Below the pieces are notes generated by a model. The model did not search any database. It was not told the origin of the DNA and saw only the letters and a program-made list of their open reading frames with translations. This document shows, piece by piece, positions 1 to 12,265 of a stretch of 64,000 nt of DNA. Within the stretch, counting starts at the first letter, position 1; each line of letters opens with the position of its first letter. The stretch is taken from contig NC_012870.2 of NCBI RefSeq assembly GCF_000003195.3, forward strand, positions 27,176,202 through 27,240,201. Direction: 5' to 3'. Both the position numbers and the translations under genes were made by a program. This stretch comes from Sorghum bicolor (Eukaryota; Streptophyta; Magnoliopsida; Poales; Poaceae).

Positions 1-189
1 GAGTATATATCGATGCTCGTTAAAAAAACAAAAAAAAAGTGCAAGGCTACCTGAAACAATGGAACCTTTTTTGTTAGCTCGAAAGTACTTGCTGAGAAAA
101 AAAAAAGAAGATATAGTAGTAATGATCAAAACTCTTGTGTGCACATTTATCTCATTGGTTGCCATGTCCATGGATGAAGAATGATTTAA

Positions 190-536
190 GGCTCTGTTTA
201 GTTCCCCACCCAAAATTTTTTCATCCATCCCATCGAATCTTTGGACACATGCATGGAACACTAAATGTAGATAAAAAAAATAAACTAATTACACAGTTTA
301 GTTGAGAATCGCGAGACGAATCTTTTAAGCCTAGTTACTCCATGATTAGCCTTAAGTGCTACAGTAACCCACATATGCTAATGACAGATTAATTATGCTT
401 AATAAATTTGTCTTGCAGTTTTCTGACGAGCTATGTAATTTGTTTTTTTATTAGATTCTAAAAACCCCTCCCGACATCCTTCCGACACATTCGATGTGAC
501 ATCCAAAAAATTTTCATCCTCAATCTAAACAGGCCC
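190..536. mobile_element. Tourist-like MITE
   Basis: The element has inverted ends (GGCTCTGTTTAGTTCC on the left, ATCTAAACAGGCCC on the right) and is flanked on both sides by TAA (187-189 and 537-539). A 3-bp TAA/TTA duplication is the known signature of PIF/Harbinger-derived Tourist MITEs. The interior is AT-rich and non-coding. Another member of a similar family starts only 10 bp further on. Confidence 0.8.
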
Positions 537-545
537 TAAGCCTAA

Positions 546-777
546 GGCCTTGTTTAGATATGAAATTTTTTTAGATTTTGCTACTGTTTGTTTGTGACAA
601 ATATTATCCAATTATAGACTAACTAAGGTTAAAAGATTCATCTTGTGATTTATAGGCGAACTGTGCAATTAGTTTTTGTTTTCGTATATATTTAATGCTT
701 TATGCATGTGCCACAAGATCCAATGTGACGAAAAATTTTGAAAACTTTTTGGTTTTTTGGATGAACTAAACAAGGCC
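546..777. mobile_element. Tourist-like MITE of the GGCCTTGTTTAG family
   Basis: Ends are GGCCTTGTTTAGAT and ATGAACTAAACAAGGCC, flanked by TAA at 543-545 and 778-780. The same family recurs in this window at about 19931, 20238, 33068, 37471 and 37896. It has no coding capacity. Confidence 0.85.
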
Positions 778-2068
778 TAACTAGCAGTAGTGATGTAGAT
801 GAAGAAAGATAAAACTGCATTGTCGATAAACTGCGCAGCTGGAGAAGGGTCAAAAATGTTGACAAGTTAATAACATATCACGTCTTTTTTGTTCTTGAAT
901 GGACAAATGTCGATAAACTGCGCAGCTGGAGAAGGGTCAAAAATACTGATGAATCGAAGGATCCGACAGCATCTTTTGCTGCAATAGTGCATGAGTTCGT
1001 TGCAAAACATACACGGATCTGGATTTCACTATGCTTCAAAAACACACTCCCGCTTGTCGCTCTTAACCATCTTTTTTTGAGAATAAAAGTCAAAGTTTTC
1101 CTTGCATTGCACTGATTCAGGCCAAACAATCTACAAATTTGTCAGCGCCAGTTCTTGTTGTGGTAACCAAATATAACAGTGCCTGACATCTCAATAACAT
1201 CTGTTGTTTGGCCCATGGAAAAATGTGTCAAGAGACTTGCAACTATTCTGCATACTAGCATCAGGCAGACGCAAAGAAATGCTACTCTATCTGAATTGAA
1301 AGCGCTGGATGATGGTGAGCAGTAGCGAGACTGAGATCACTTGTGTAAAAAACAACTAAAATTCCAAAGCACAGGCGAGACTATGAGATCACTTGATCTG
1401 GAATTTTAGGCCATTCAACTGTACCACTTTAAGCCATCAGTTTGCTGTCGCAGTTTCCATTGAGCTCAGAGAAGTTTGTGCAAGAAACATGGGAAGCAAA
1501 CATTGTTCATTTAATTACCTTACCATGAGCATTAACATGATAAAAATGACATGCGAACTTGACTGTAACGTGTTGCTGCTACATGAGAGTGGCTAACACT
1601 CGTGTATCAAGGGCATGGATAAAGAAACAAAGGAAGAACTAGCAGAATCATTGAATTGTTTCCAATTCTCGCAACAAGATCAGCTTGTCTGTTGTCATTT
1701 AATCACAGAAGTTACAACTAACAATCACACAACCACAAAACTAGCTGACACAGAAGACAGAACTGAGGCAACTTACGCTGAAAATGTAAGCTCCGACGTC
1801 CCAACGCCCTTCGAAACAGTGAAGGTCTATGGGGCCAAAGCCCAAGGGAGGTGCCAATTCACCACTGGGTAGACAAGCGGATCTTTTGACAGCTTGGGAT
1901 GTAGGTTGATCTGATAGAACCTCTTGCAATGACAAATGCAGATAAGCAGCTTCCACATTTTCTTACTGTTGCTGGTCGGTTAAGTTACCATATAGATCCA
2001 ACAAAAATGTTACTGACCAGCATCACTATTGCAATATTGACAAAATCTGAAATAGTATGGCAGATAAC
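778..2068. other. Intergenic stretch and 3' flank of the PP2A gene
   Basis: No convincing gene was found. Short open frames lack recognisable domains. A 37-bp segment is directly repeated at 821-857 and 908-944. The part nearest 2068 must contain the 3' UTR of the minus-strand phosphatase gene, but no poly(A) site could be fixed. Confidence 0.5.
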
Positions 2069-5000
2069 TCAAAGGAAATAATCAGGTGTCCTCCGTGTCA
2101 CATCTGGTTCACCTCTCCTAGGAGCTGGCTCAAACTGCAGGAAAGAATCCAATGTAACTTCAGACGCAACACTAATGCAACCAAAAAAAAAGGAAAGAAA
2201 AGGAGGCATTTCCTTGTAATTCTGATTTTCAAGCATGTGAAATTACCAATTTGATATAATGTAACATGTGCATACTAAAGAAAGCAGCTAACCAAGGAAA
2301 CAAAACGAACAATAAAAAATGTAACCTGAAACAATGAAGAACCAGTTACCTGAATAAATGTGTGATTCCTGCAATCATCAACCTCGAGGATGGATGCCAT
2401 GTTGCCACACCGGTAACAGTAATTAGGTGCGCTGAATATGGTCACCACCTTTTGTTCCTGTGAATTTGGATTAAGAAATCATAGGATCATATCAAGTAAA
2501 CAAATGTTATATGCTAATCCATGCTAAAAAGTGAAAACTTACATGTGCCCAGTTGTATCCCTCCATAACCAACTGGTGAGCCCGAGCTACAAGTTTAAGA
2601 TTGTTGGTGTGATTAAACTGTTCCGATATGTCCTGAAAATGAAAGCCACACAGTTGAGAACAAAACTGGAGAAAGAGTATGGCAATAAGTAGAAGATATG
2701 GTATATCAAGTACTTGGCCAAAAGTGTATCCAGCGCCCCGAGGAGATATGCCCCAGCCACATCGATCGTCTGGATCAGACCATAGAAGGTCACACATAGG
2801 TCCCTCATGAGGGACCTCTTGGACACGATCTAAACTACGAACACTATCAAGATTCTCTATGGATGGAGATAAACCGCCATGGAGGCAGAAAATTTCTGAT
2901 TCCACCTTCAAGCAGAGAAGAAATGCAACGTCAAAATGATTTCTGAATGAAAAAACAAACGACCATTAAATTAAGCCATGGAGCTGAGAGTAGGAATCGT
3001 AGCATGATTTAAACATCGAACAGAATGTGTAGTAAGTCCATCAGACCATTTCTAGAATTCAAATGTCATAATCACATACATATTTATTTGGACTGCAAAG
3101 AGAATGGAAAACAAATATGACAGATGGGTGCTTCAGCACATAACCTCCTTAGCAGCCTTTCTTCTATCTTTTTGAGAGTAGCTAAGCCTTAAGTTAATAA
3201 ATAGCACATGTATGAATGACGAAATAAGCTTAGCCTCGCAGCACTTAATGTCTAATAGATGAATGATAGTGTAGACAGTTGCAGAATTAAGTTGGCAAAA
3301 GGAGCACGTGTGGAAAGTAGCTCAGGTATGATGGATTAATTTCATAAAAGAAGTACAATTGCATGAGTCAAGGGACTAAGAGCATCTCCAGGAGTTTGGT
3401 ATAATTTACTTGCTAAACTAATCAATTTAGCAAGTTAACAAAAGAAATAGCAACCCTAATTTTTGTTCTTCTCCAACAGTCTCCGTAACTTTCTAAAAGT
3501 TATAATAGGGTCCAAATTTAATGATTTTTTGGTTTATTATGTTGATCATAAAAAATTGAAAAGAAAATTGCATCGGCCAGCAAGGCGTGCCTAGCATTCA
3601 TGCCTTCGGCCAATGCAAGCGATGAGCATATATAAAGATAGCAGACTATGCACATGTGAAGGTAGCATGTCGTGCTTTCGAACCAAATATCAATAACACC
3701 GGCGGAGGCAAGCATGGAGCGATAGTGTTGACCTATAGGGCGGCGGCAATGGAAGCCGGTACATACCAGCGGCAGTCGGACCAGAGGACTGTACGAGAAA
3801 TGGCGTGAAAACAGGTCCAAGGAGGAGAGATAGAGAGTTCTCTCGACTTTGGAAATTTATGGGTTGAGGAGGATATTTGACAACTTTCTATTTTTAAGGA
3901 GCTAAGGAGCTATTTTACAAAACTGCTGGAGGAAGTTTTTTTCTCTTTTTTGCTAAAATATTAAGATAGGGAGTTGTTTTACCAAACTCCTGGAGATGCT
4001 CTAAGGGTTTACAGAGAAAGGAAAAGGGCTTAAAGCTGAGTGAACATACCAATGCTGTCAACGGAAAATAATCAAAAAGATCAGTGAAGATCTTCCAGAC
4101 ATTTGCACTGCCATATCTGTTTTGAGGAATCAAAGACAGTACAATGGAGTCAAACAAAAAGAATCAAGCTAAACACATTGTAGTCAATGATAAACAGAAG
4201 AACCAAAAAGTTTTTTAGTTTATCCAGAATATGAGTAGAAGAACAGCATGATGAATCAGAGCACTACAATGATAATCAGACAGATCTGAACTTCCTTTAC
4301 TAATGTTATGGGACATGATTAATAGGACATTTCAAATATACTAGACAACAAAAAAAATACTCTAAAAGCCCCATGGCAAATGCACTCTACAGAGAAAAGG
4401 AAGCATATACATTGTAACTATTACAGTGGAGAATTGAAATAACACTAGGTTAGCAGTCTCTTATCATGGAGGCAGCCCACATGAGCTCAAAACCAGGCAC
4501 TCCCAAATGTGGGTACCTCTCTGAGATTTCTGGCTAGCTTGTTCCAAGCAAGCAAGGGTTAGGTACAACACAAACACCCCTCTGAGCAATGCCAGGAGGC
4601 CGACCCCATGATTTTTATTTTTTTAATAATACAAGAAGGATGCCCTGGGCTTTGCTGCAGGGATCGTGGATGATTTGGAACGAAAATTAGATGGCTTATT
4701 TAGCTGATGTGGACAACTAAATGCATGTTGGTGAATGATGTGGTTTGATGAAATGGATAGCTTGCACAAAGATATAACTATCATAACTGCATGCTAGTGG
4801 GCTGCTGATGTGGATCATGCAGAGACAGATATGCATCCTTAGAGCACCTCCAAGAGTCTTTCTTAAATCACTCTCTAATCAAGTAATCATCATTTGGAGA
4901 GTCATTTGAATAAAAATCGCTCAATATCTTTCCACCCTCAACAAGTTCTCCATACCTTGTGCGCACTCTAGAGAGCCAACCCCGTTCTCCATCTTTGACT

Positions 5001-8000
5001 AGAGAGAAATCCAGAATAGATGATGACAATATTTGGAGATCAATTAAAGAAGCTGTTGGAGGATATTTTCACCAAAATCTCTATTCCTATCAATAAAGAA
5101 GGGTATAAAGAGGCTCTTGGAGTTGCTCTTACAGTATTCAACTTACTGTATATGGTATAAGATCTCTAAGTTGCCATAGTCTTATGATCACCGTGGAGCA
5201 ACTAAGTAGCCTAAGGTTAGGTGCTCTAAATTTCTGCCACACTTTCCTAATCCTAAGTCATTGGTGGTCTTCTAGTAATGAATGCGATGGTGCAGTACAC
5301 AGGCTACAAGGAATAAGAGTAGATGAGTAGGTGATTTTCAAGCACCTAAATAACTCACTTTCGTAGGCATTCATCATAGAAGCCATACACCTGTGTGATC
5401 TGCAAAAGTGAAGATTCCTCAAATGAAATACAGAATTCAAGTGAGATTTACAACAAAGAGCAGGCGTGATTCTATATGCATTCATATCAGAATATAGCGA
5501 AAGAAAGGTAACACTAATAAACAAAATGAGAAGGTTTGTATTTTAGCTAATGACGGAGCAAATAATTTCGAGTGAGATATATGTAAGACTTGGCACGATT
5601 TTATATGCACACAAATCAGATAGTAGCTAAATAAAAGGTAACACTTATAAACAAAATGAGAAGCTTTGTATTTTAACTAATGAAAGAGCAAATAATTTCA
5701 CAGGCATTGTGGGGTTACTGTACCTGCCTACTCTCATGGTTTCCACGAAGAATTGTGATGCGTTGTGGGTACCGCACCTTAAGTGCAACCAAAAGCTGCA
5801 TGATGGCCACTATATCATGTCAACAAATAATGACTAAACAGAAAAATCATTAATATAATAGAATCAACAGATATGCTTACTTTCATAAATAATCCTATTT
5901 TTGGTAATGGTTGCTAGAATTGACACACATTTGGTTTAGTTCAAAATATTCTACAAGGATATTTCATTCCATTTGTATCAGCAGAGTGCACTGGGGCGCC
6001 GATCAAACATATCCATAGCACCCTTGCAACAAACTGCTAATGCCAAACTTCCGGGGAAATTTGCGGAGTGAAAACTGGCACTAGCCAAATCATCTGCAAC
6101 TTATGTTCTGCTCTTGTTCTTGTTTCTAGACAACAAAAACAATAGAACAAAAAGAAACAAACTACAGCCATTTACTAAACAAAGGAAATAGAGGAAATCA
6201 CACTAACAGAAAAGTGGCAAAGAGATAAGGAAAAAAATATTCTATGAACAGCGGAAAGAAAATTAGGGTGACAACAACAGCGGTTATTTGTGAGTGTCCA
6301 CACAACAACATTGACTTATCAATTATGCATGCTAGACTTGACTATAGATCTCCCTGCTATTCAAGAAAAACACTGCACATATAACTTGTGAATTTGACAG
6401 TTAAATGATTTAGATAGATGATAGATAGAAAAATTAAAATAGGAGTGGAATGAAACCAACACAGCAGCCGATGAAAACTAAACATTACACTGGTCTTCTA
6501 TTACCATAAAAACACAGATGCAACTATCAGGCTAGATCTTACCGTTACTGTCTCAACAGAGTAATAGCCACGATCCACATAATCACCCATAAACAAATAA
6601 TTCGTATCTGGACACTGGTAGGCAACAAAGAATGATCTGTCAGCTCTCTGAGAATGAAATGAACAGCATCAAAAGTGCAAAGAGAGAGATAATGCACAAA
6701 GATTGCACAGTGTACCGAGTACCTTCCCACCAATCCGGAAAAGTTCTACAAGATCATGGAATTGGCCATGAATATCACCACAAATTGTCACAGGGCTTTT
6801 AACTGGCTGTACATATATAGCACAAAAAGGCCAAGTTAAAACAACTTCTGCTGGAACATAAAACAGCATAGTTGCATGCATGTCAAATGTACATAAAGCA
6901 TGCATTCTTTGGCTGTGGCCACAGATAAAATTCTACTTGGCGCATCAAACTTCACACCAGAAACTAACAGTTAATCAAATGGAATAAAGAAGTGTAAACA
7001 CATCAGATCATCCTTTTGGTTGTAGCTATACACACAGCACTCATAAGTCATAAGGGGTCAAAACTTACCAGAAAAAACTTGAACAAACATGCAAATAATA
7101 AATACATCATTATTAGCTTGAAAGGGCATGCACAAACTTGGGATTACCTAGCCAATAGCGAGGCACCCATACTTTCCCTGTCGTTTGTCATTAAGTCACT
7201 TTTGCATGCCAACCAGCACATAGAGTGTTGACTGTATATTCCACAGGTGGAAGGTACCAGTACCCTTAATAAGGTATTAAACTATAAACTCCAAAAAGGT
7301 CAACTTCTTTCATGGGACGCCCAAGAAAAAAGGGCACAAAAGTTTCAATTCTTCCGGCATATGATGTCAGCTCCCTCTATACATAACATAAATACTAAAA
7401 TAACATGCCAATTACAAATAGATTATCACTGAGGATGATGTTACCCAAACTAAGTAGAGCATGCATTCATTATATTCTCCAACCAACCTTAGGCCCCAAA
7501 ACCATTGATGTTATGATAGGCAGTGAAGAGACAAACATTGTAGCACCAAAAACAAAAAGTCAAGCTGAGTAATTGTGTGAGAGATCTGCCGTACCTGAAC
7601 ATTGCTTTCCTCCATTAATATCTCCTTGGCCTTCTCACACAGTGTTTTAACCTGCCAATGCTCCAGGCAGTTAAAAAAGCATTCCAGTCCTACCACCGGA
7701 ACCAAACAGCAGCGCAGGCCATAAAAGTAGCAAGAATGTCGATGCAATGACAAACACAGCCACCATAAATTCAGGTTTAGTAGTACCAAAAGTCCAAAAC
7801 ACAGAGCAGAGCTAGATTCGGCATCTATGACATAAGCTGCTATAGCATATTCTGATCCAGAAACCATAGGAGCACAAAAAGCTGCAGGATTTATTCCACT
7901 CAATGACGTAAAGACATGAGAGATCTACCGCAGCCGGCGAAACCCGGACCACAGAAAGGCGTCATCTTTCCCGAAAACGATCTAACCCTAAAGAAACTCC

Positions 8001-8186
8001 CCCGCCGAAACCGGCCGTCATAAGCCTCTCAGATCTCGCCGCGAATTAAAGAAGACAGATGGAAGGGGATTGGGCGGCATGCCTCACCTCCGTCTCTGCG
8101 AGCGGGCGGCACTCCATGAGCTGCTCGATCTGCGCGTCAAGACCACCGCACCCCCCGCCGCCACGCGAACCCGCGAGGCCCTCCAT
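2069..8186 (-). CDS. Serine/threonine protein phosphatase 2A catalytic subunit (PP2A-C, subfamily II type)
   Basis: This is the catalytic subunit of PP2A, which removes phosphate from Ser/Thr as the core of an A-B-C heterotrimer in cytosol and nucleus. Eleven exons were joined on the minus strand: 8088-8186, 7595-7651, 6723-6806, 6543-6614, 5724-5795, 5359-5399, 4050-4116, 2714-2905, 2543-2632, 2350-2457 and 2069-2134. All introns are GT-AG and the product is 315 aa. The metal-binding PPP motifs are intact: GDIHGQ (about 62-67), GDYVDRG (90-96) and GNHE (122-125). The C-terminus is the invariant TPDYFL, the site of carboxymethylation that governs holoenzyme assembly. Wording such as [15 protein letters not shown] and [12 protein letters not shown] fits plant subfamily II (Arabidopsis PP2A-3/PP2A-4). 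The Gly-rich start ([12 protein letters not shown]) is the variable part; the ATG at 8186 gives the usual length. Introns carry two MITEs and a tandem duplication. Nothing suggests loss of function. Confidence 0.95.
3380..4001. mobile_element. PIF/Harbinger-like MITE with GAGCATCTCC ends, in a PP2A intron
   Basis: Inverted ends GAGCATCTCCAGGAGTTTGG and CCAAACTCCTGGAGATGCTC are flanked by TAA at 3377-3379 and 4002-4004. At 622 bp it is long for a MITE. It lies in the intron between the exons 4050-4116 and 2714-2905 of the phosphatase gene. Confidence 0.85.
4842..5128. mobile_element. MITE with GAGCACCTCC ends, in a PP2A intron
   Basis: Ends are GAGCACCTCCAAGAGTCTTT and CTCTTGGAGTTGCTC, flanked by TTA at 4839-4841 and 5129-5131. 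It is related by its termini to the elements at 3380, 32433 and 36619. It lies between PP2A exons 5359-5399 and 4050-4116. Confidence 0.8.
5464..5702. repeat. Tandem duplication in a PP2A intron
   Basis: Two diverged copies of a unit of about 131 bp follow each other; compare AACAAAATGAGAAG at about 5519 and 5650, and GAGCAAATAATTTC near 5555 and 5686. The unit is AT-rich and non-coding and lies just upstream of the intron acceptor of exon 5359-5399 (minus orientation). Confidence 0.7.
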
Positions 8187-8612
8187 CCCTTCCACGCGTG
8201 CCGGCACAGCACCCTGATCTACCTCACTCTGGCGGGAGCTTGTCGCCGGCGGGAGCGCGAGGGGCAGGGAGCTCGCGGAGGGGCGCGGGAGGAGAAAAGC
8301 GGGGGCGGCTCGGAGGAGAGGGTGTGATGGAGAGGAAGCGGGCGGGAGAACGTGGGGCCTGCCAGTCAGTGGCTCCCGGTATCAATGGGACCATGTGACA
8401 GTGAGAAACGAAGGGTGCGGGGCCCAGCTTCAGGTGGAGGAGGAACGGGAACGAGAACGGAACGGATGGCATCACGGCAAAACCAGTGGAGAGTGGAGAA
8501 TGGAGACCGAAGAGGGGGACTGGCAACGGGCTGGGCACGTACAGCCGGTCAAAGAGGTGTGGCCTATCAGCGACAGTCCTTATCCACAAAAATTCAGTTT
8601 CTTAAAAAAAAA
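8187..8612 (-). promoter_or_regulatory. 5' flank of the PP2A gene
   Basis: A GC-rich stretch directly upstream of the phosphatase start codon. It must hold the 5' UTR and core promoter of the minus-strand gene. No clear TATA box was seen, which fits a broadly expressed gene. Open frames here on both strands are low-complexity GC-rich shadows. Confidence 0.4.
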
Positions 8613-8740
8613 CTCCCTCCATACCCATAAAAAAAATTATTTTGGACAAAATTTGGATCAAACATTGAAAATATAAATCACTTATAACTTTTAAATTATT
8701 GAATTTGAAAATGTGAAAACCATATAAATAGGTTTGTCGA

Positions 8741-8979
8741 CAAGCTCAATATATACGAGTGTTATTCTGTAAAATAACTTGAATTTCAAATCATTCACTT
8801 GCTTCAACTACTCATGCTATGGATGTGGGAGCATCAACTCCGTTCCTTTGGGCTTTTGAGGAGCGGGAGAAATTGTTGGAATTCTATGAAAGAGTCCCGG
8901 GAGCCAGGATGTATGCCAGTTTCATACGACCTGGTGGAGTGGCACAAGATCTGCCTCTTGGCTTATGTCGAGATATTGA
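8741..8979 (+). pseudogene. nad7: Nuclear copy of mitochondrial nad7 fragment (NUMT)
   Basis: Translation of this strand gives a block of the NADH dehydrogenase subunit 7 protein (respiratory complex I, 49-kDa-type subunit): QYIRVLF at the start, then [27 protein letters not shown] and [20 protein letters not shown]. The copy covers about 80 codons of a protein of nearly 400. It has an in-frame TGA where the gene has a CGA (Arg) codon, and a Glu-to-Lys change, so it is dead. Several positions that are Leu in the mature protein are encoded TCA (Ser) here, as expected of unedited mitochondrial DNA. The match stops abruptly after the codons for RDID, inside a mitochondrial exon. Confidence 0.9.
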
Positions 8980-9550
8980 TCTAGGCGTAGGGATAGGCTG
9001 GCTTGCAAGATTCGCTTCATGCCGTTGGCAAAACACTGGTATATGTTTCGCCCTTCTTTTCCTTTAAGTTTAAGGGGACAAAGTCTTCGCTTCGCGCCTC
9101 ACATTTGACGGGCGGAGTTCGGACCACCAGTCCTACGTCTCCGCCGACCACTCACCTTGCTCGGATTAACTCACCAAAGTCTGCTTTCGCTCACCTCGGA
9201 CTAGCAAGCAAGACAGTCCTAAAGACCAAGGTTTCAATTCGATTTCTGGTGGTTCGACTCGTTCATCCTCCCTAGCCAGAGCTAAGGGATACGGGTGATA
9301 GAGACGCACCAGCAGATCGGTGGAAGCCTAAAAAGTGTCAATGTGTCATGAAACTAGATGAAATAGCGGCTGATTCTCCTACCATCCCGACCTGTTGGCC
9401 ATACCGTAGTGTGAGCACCATTATTAGAATTGGAGTATCTCTTTCAAGCACGCACATAATGGTCAGCGTGGGAATACCTACAATAGGGGACAGCCCATCA
9501 TAGACCACAGGAATCCATACCCTCGCGGGAAAGTTGTGAGGTGAGAGGAT
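8980..9550. other. Probable remainder of the mitochondrial insertion
   Basis: This stretch continues from the nad7 fragment to the point where the Stowaway-like MITE resumes. Its base composition and texture differ from both MITE halves and resemble plant mitochondrial non-coding or intron DNA, but no gene was recognised. It may be a second organellar segment joined to the nad7 piece. Confidence 0.45.
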
Positions 9551-12265
9551 AATTGAAAAATATTTTCATAAAAATATACATATATCACTTTTTGATAAAT
9601 ATTTTTATAAAAATAAGGAGTCAAAGTTAGGCTTCGGAGAATGTGTCGTTGTCTTAAACGACTTTTCTTTATGGGTATGGAGGGAGTACGTTCTTTCCAA
9701 AATTCAGAAAAATTTTATATGGGCGATGGGTGCCGTGTAAGGCGTGTGCGCTCTGTGCATGGCTCTTTCATCAAACGGTAGCTGGAAATGAACCAAAGCC
9801 AAATAGCTAGGCACACGGCTCAGCTCCCATCCTGTAGCTAGAATTCAAGACACATCACAGAGGTGCTGGTCTTGGTGAATAGCAGTAGGGAAGGGTAGAG
9901 GCTCGCGCGGCGTGCGGCGGGGAGGTGTCTATGGCCACAGATTCAAGCTCTGGGAGAGAGGGCCCTAGGGGGAGTCACCAAGTGAAAGCTAAGTTTGGTT
10001 TTAGTAATTAATAACACCAAATTGCTAATGTTATTATGTTAAACTAATTTGAGTTAGGCATAGCAACATATATGATGAAGGATTAATATGTCATGGAGTG
10101 GTGGACATATGATCACAAAGAGATAGAGCATGAACATGGAAATGAAGATCATAGTGATCAAGCACTTGGTGATGAACAAGGAGTAAAGTGATCAAGGTAA
10201 AGGTATAACTATAGGATTTTTGCTTTTGCCGGTCTATGATGACTAGAGAAGTGATTGACCGAATTTAGGATAAATAAGCGACTATTAAGAGAGAAAATCA
10301 CGGCCATCTCTCGAATCAAGTACTACTAGGGCAACATCTTAAGTAAATACATTAGGATCTAGTAAAATGCTAACTTAACTCCTTTGAAAAAATATTTATG
10401 AAATGCTAACGCACATGCACATTGGTGGTTTACAGTTGGTAGTGTTGGTACATTTGTAAAGGAGATGGAGTTCGAGGTTTAGAGAGGGGTTTGGGTTCCT
10501 CTCCGTGGGATTCAGCACTTTCGAGAAAATAAAATACCTAGTTTTCATTGCGCCGGAGGAAAGTTTTAGCAAAATCGTGCAAGTGTTTCTCGCTGAGAAA
10601 CACTTGTTGGACGCTAGGTCAAACAACGTCGGATGCTGAGGTCGCGTCCAATGAGTGCAATGCAGAAAGGCAGCTTTCATCTATGCGTCGGAGCGTCCGA
10701 CGCCTAGGCGTCAGCGTGTCTGGTACTCGCACTGTAGCAGTATTGTATTCATGTTGAGTGCGTCGAACACTGGCGTGTGTCTGATGCCACACCGTCGGAC
10801 GCGTCTGACACGTCCCAAAGAGTTTTTGGAACTCTCTGAGTAGTGTCCGCTATGAGGTGGTAAGTCCGACGCATGCTCCAAGAGTTCATGAACGCTTAAG
10901 TGACCATTGACAATCAACGGTACACATTCAAAGAAGGACACGTGGCAGCAATCTAACAGGTGTGGCAAGCAAGCGTCAGACGCTTGACCGCGTCTGACGA
11001 GCAAGCATCGGAGAGCCCGACGCCTCGGTATTTACCCCTAACGGCTAGCTTTTGAGTGAAACATTATAAATATAAGGTGGTTGTGTTTGGAGACTTCTCT
11101 CTTGCACATCTAAATACCGAAACATACTTTGAGCTAGAGAACATCTCTTCCACTTATCGTCTTGCTTGATTGCTCATCCTAGTGAGATTGAGTGATTCAA
11201 GTGTATTGCATTGAGAGTTGCATCTAGTGGCACTTGATCTTTGAGTTGGCTGCGGATTTCTTGTTACTAGGAGTATTTCTCGACACCCAAGATGGCTTTG
11301 GAGCAGTGGAGGTGTTGAGCTTATCATTAGAGATTATTTCGAGCCTCACCAAGTAATTTGTGAGGGGTTCTTGAGCCTTTCACGTGAGAGATCTCAATTT
11401 GCTACTCTAGTAGATTGCTCATGGCTTGGAGGATCCCCATCTAGTGAGTAGATGTGCAGCACCCGCTGAGGGTTTAGCTTTGGATTATCAATTAGCTCGT
11501 GATCCATCAAGTGGGTGTATCGTCACAACCAGGACTAGCTTGTGAAAGCCCAAGTTTGGTTTTGGATAATTGATGAAACCCAACGTACTAACCTTTATGC
11601 TAAGTATATAAATTAGATAAGGTTGGTACATGCCAAGTGATGGAGCAAGAGATGATTATGGTGATGATAGTGATGATCATGAGATAATCAAGTGCTCAAC
11701 TTGGAAAAGAAGAAAGAGAAAAATAAAACCTTATAGAGATCAAGGCAAAGGTATTACTTAGGGTTTTAGTGATCAAGATACCATAGAGGGCGTGATCACG
11801 TTTAGGATAGATAGTCATACTATAAAGAGGAGAATTCTTTGGCTAAGCAGTTATCGAGTGCCACTAGGTGATATTATTCATGTGCATGGATTTAGAACCT
11901 AGTGAGCTAACTTAACTCCTTCGAAGAAAATGATTGTGAAAATACTAACATACTTGCACATGTTGGTACACATATGGTGGTGTTGGTAGACTTTAAGAAG
12001 GAGGTAGAGTTTGAAGGGTAGAGAGGGGTTCGAGTTTCTCTCTCCCTCCCGCCTCGCAAGCTAAGCGGGATTCGACACTTTTGAGAAAATAGAATGCATA
12101 TTTTTATTGCACCGATGGAAAACTTGGAGAAGTCACAGGAGTATTTTTCACTGGAATAACACTCACTGGACGCTGGCCGCTGAGGCGTCGGATGCTAGCC
12201 CAACGTTCGGTGCATAGTGGCTGAGCAGCACTAGGGAGAAGTGTGAATCGGAGCATTTGATGGGT

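Larger units (their letters stand above)
8613..9686. mobile_element. Stowaway-like MITE interrupted by organellar DNA
   Basis: The left end CTCCCTCCATACCCATAAA (8613 on) and the right end TTTATGGGTATGGAGGGAG (to 9686) are near-perfect inverted repeats of the Stowaway/mariner type. The left half runs to about 8740 and the right half resumes near 9550; between them sits mitochondrial sequence. A clean TA target duplication is not visible: TA follows the right end, but AA precedes the left. Confidence 0.75.

Noticed and set aside
8741..8979. Functional nuclear nad7 gene
   Set aside because: Only a part of the protein, with an in-frame stop, unedited codons, no presequence and both ends cut.
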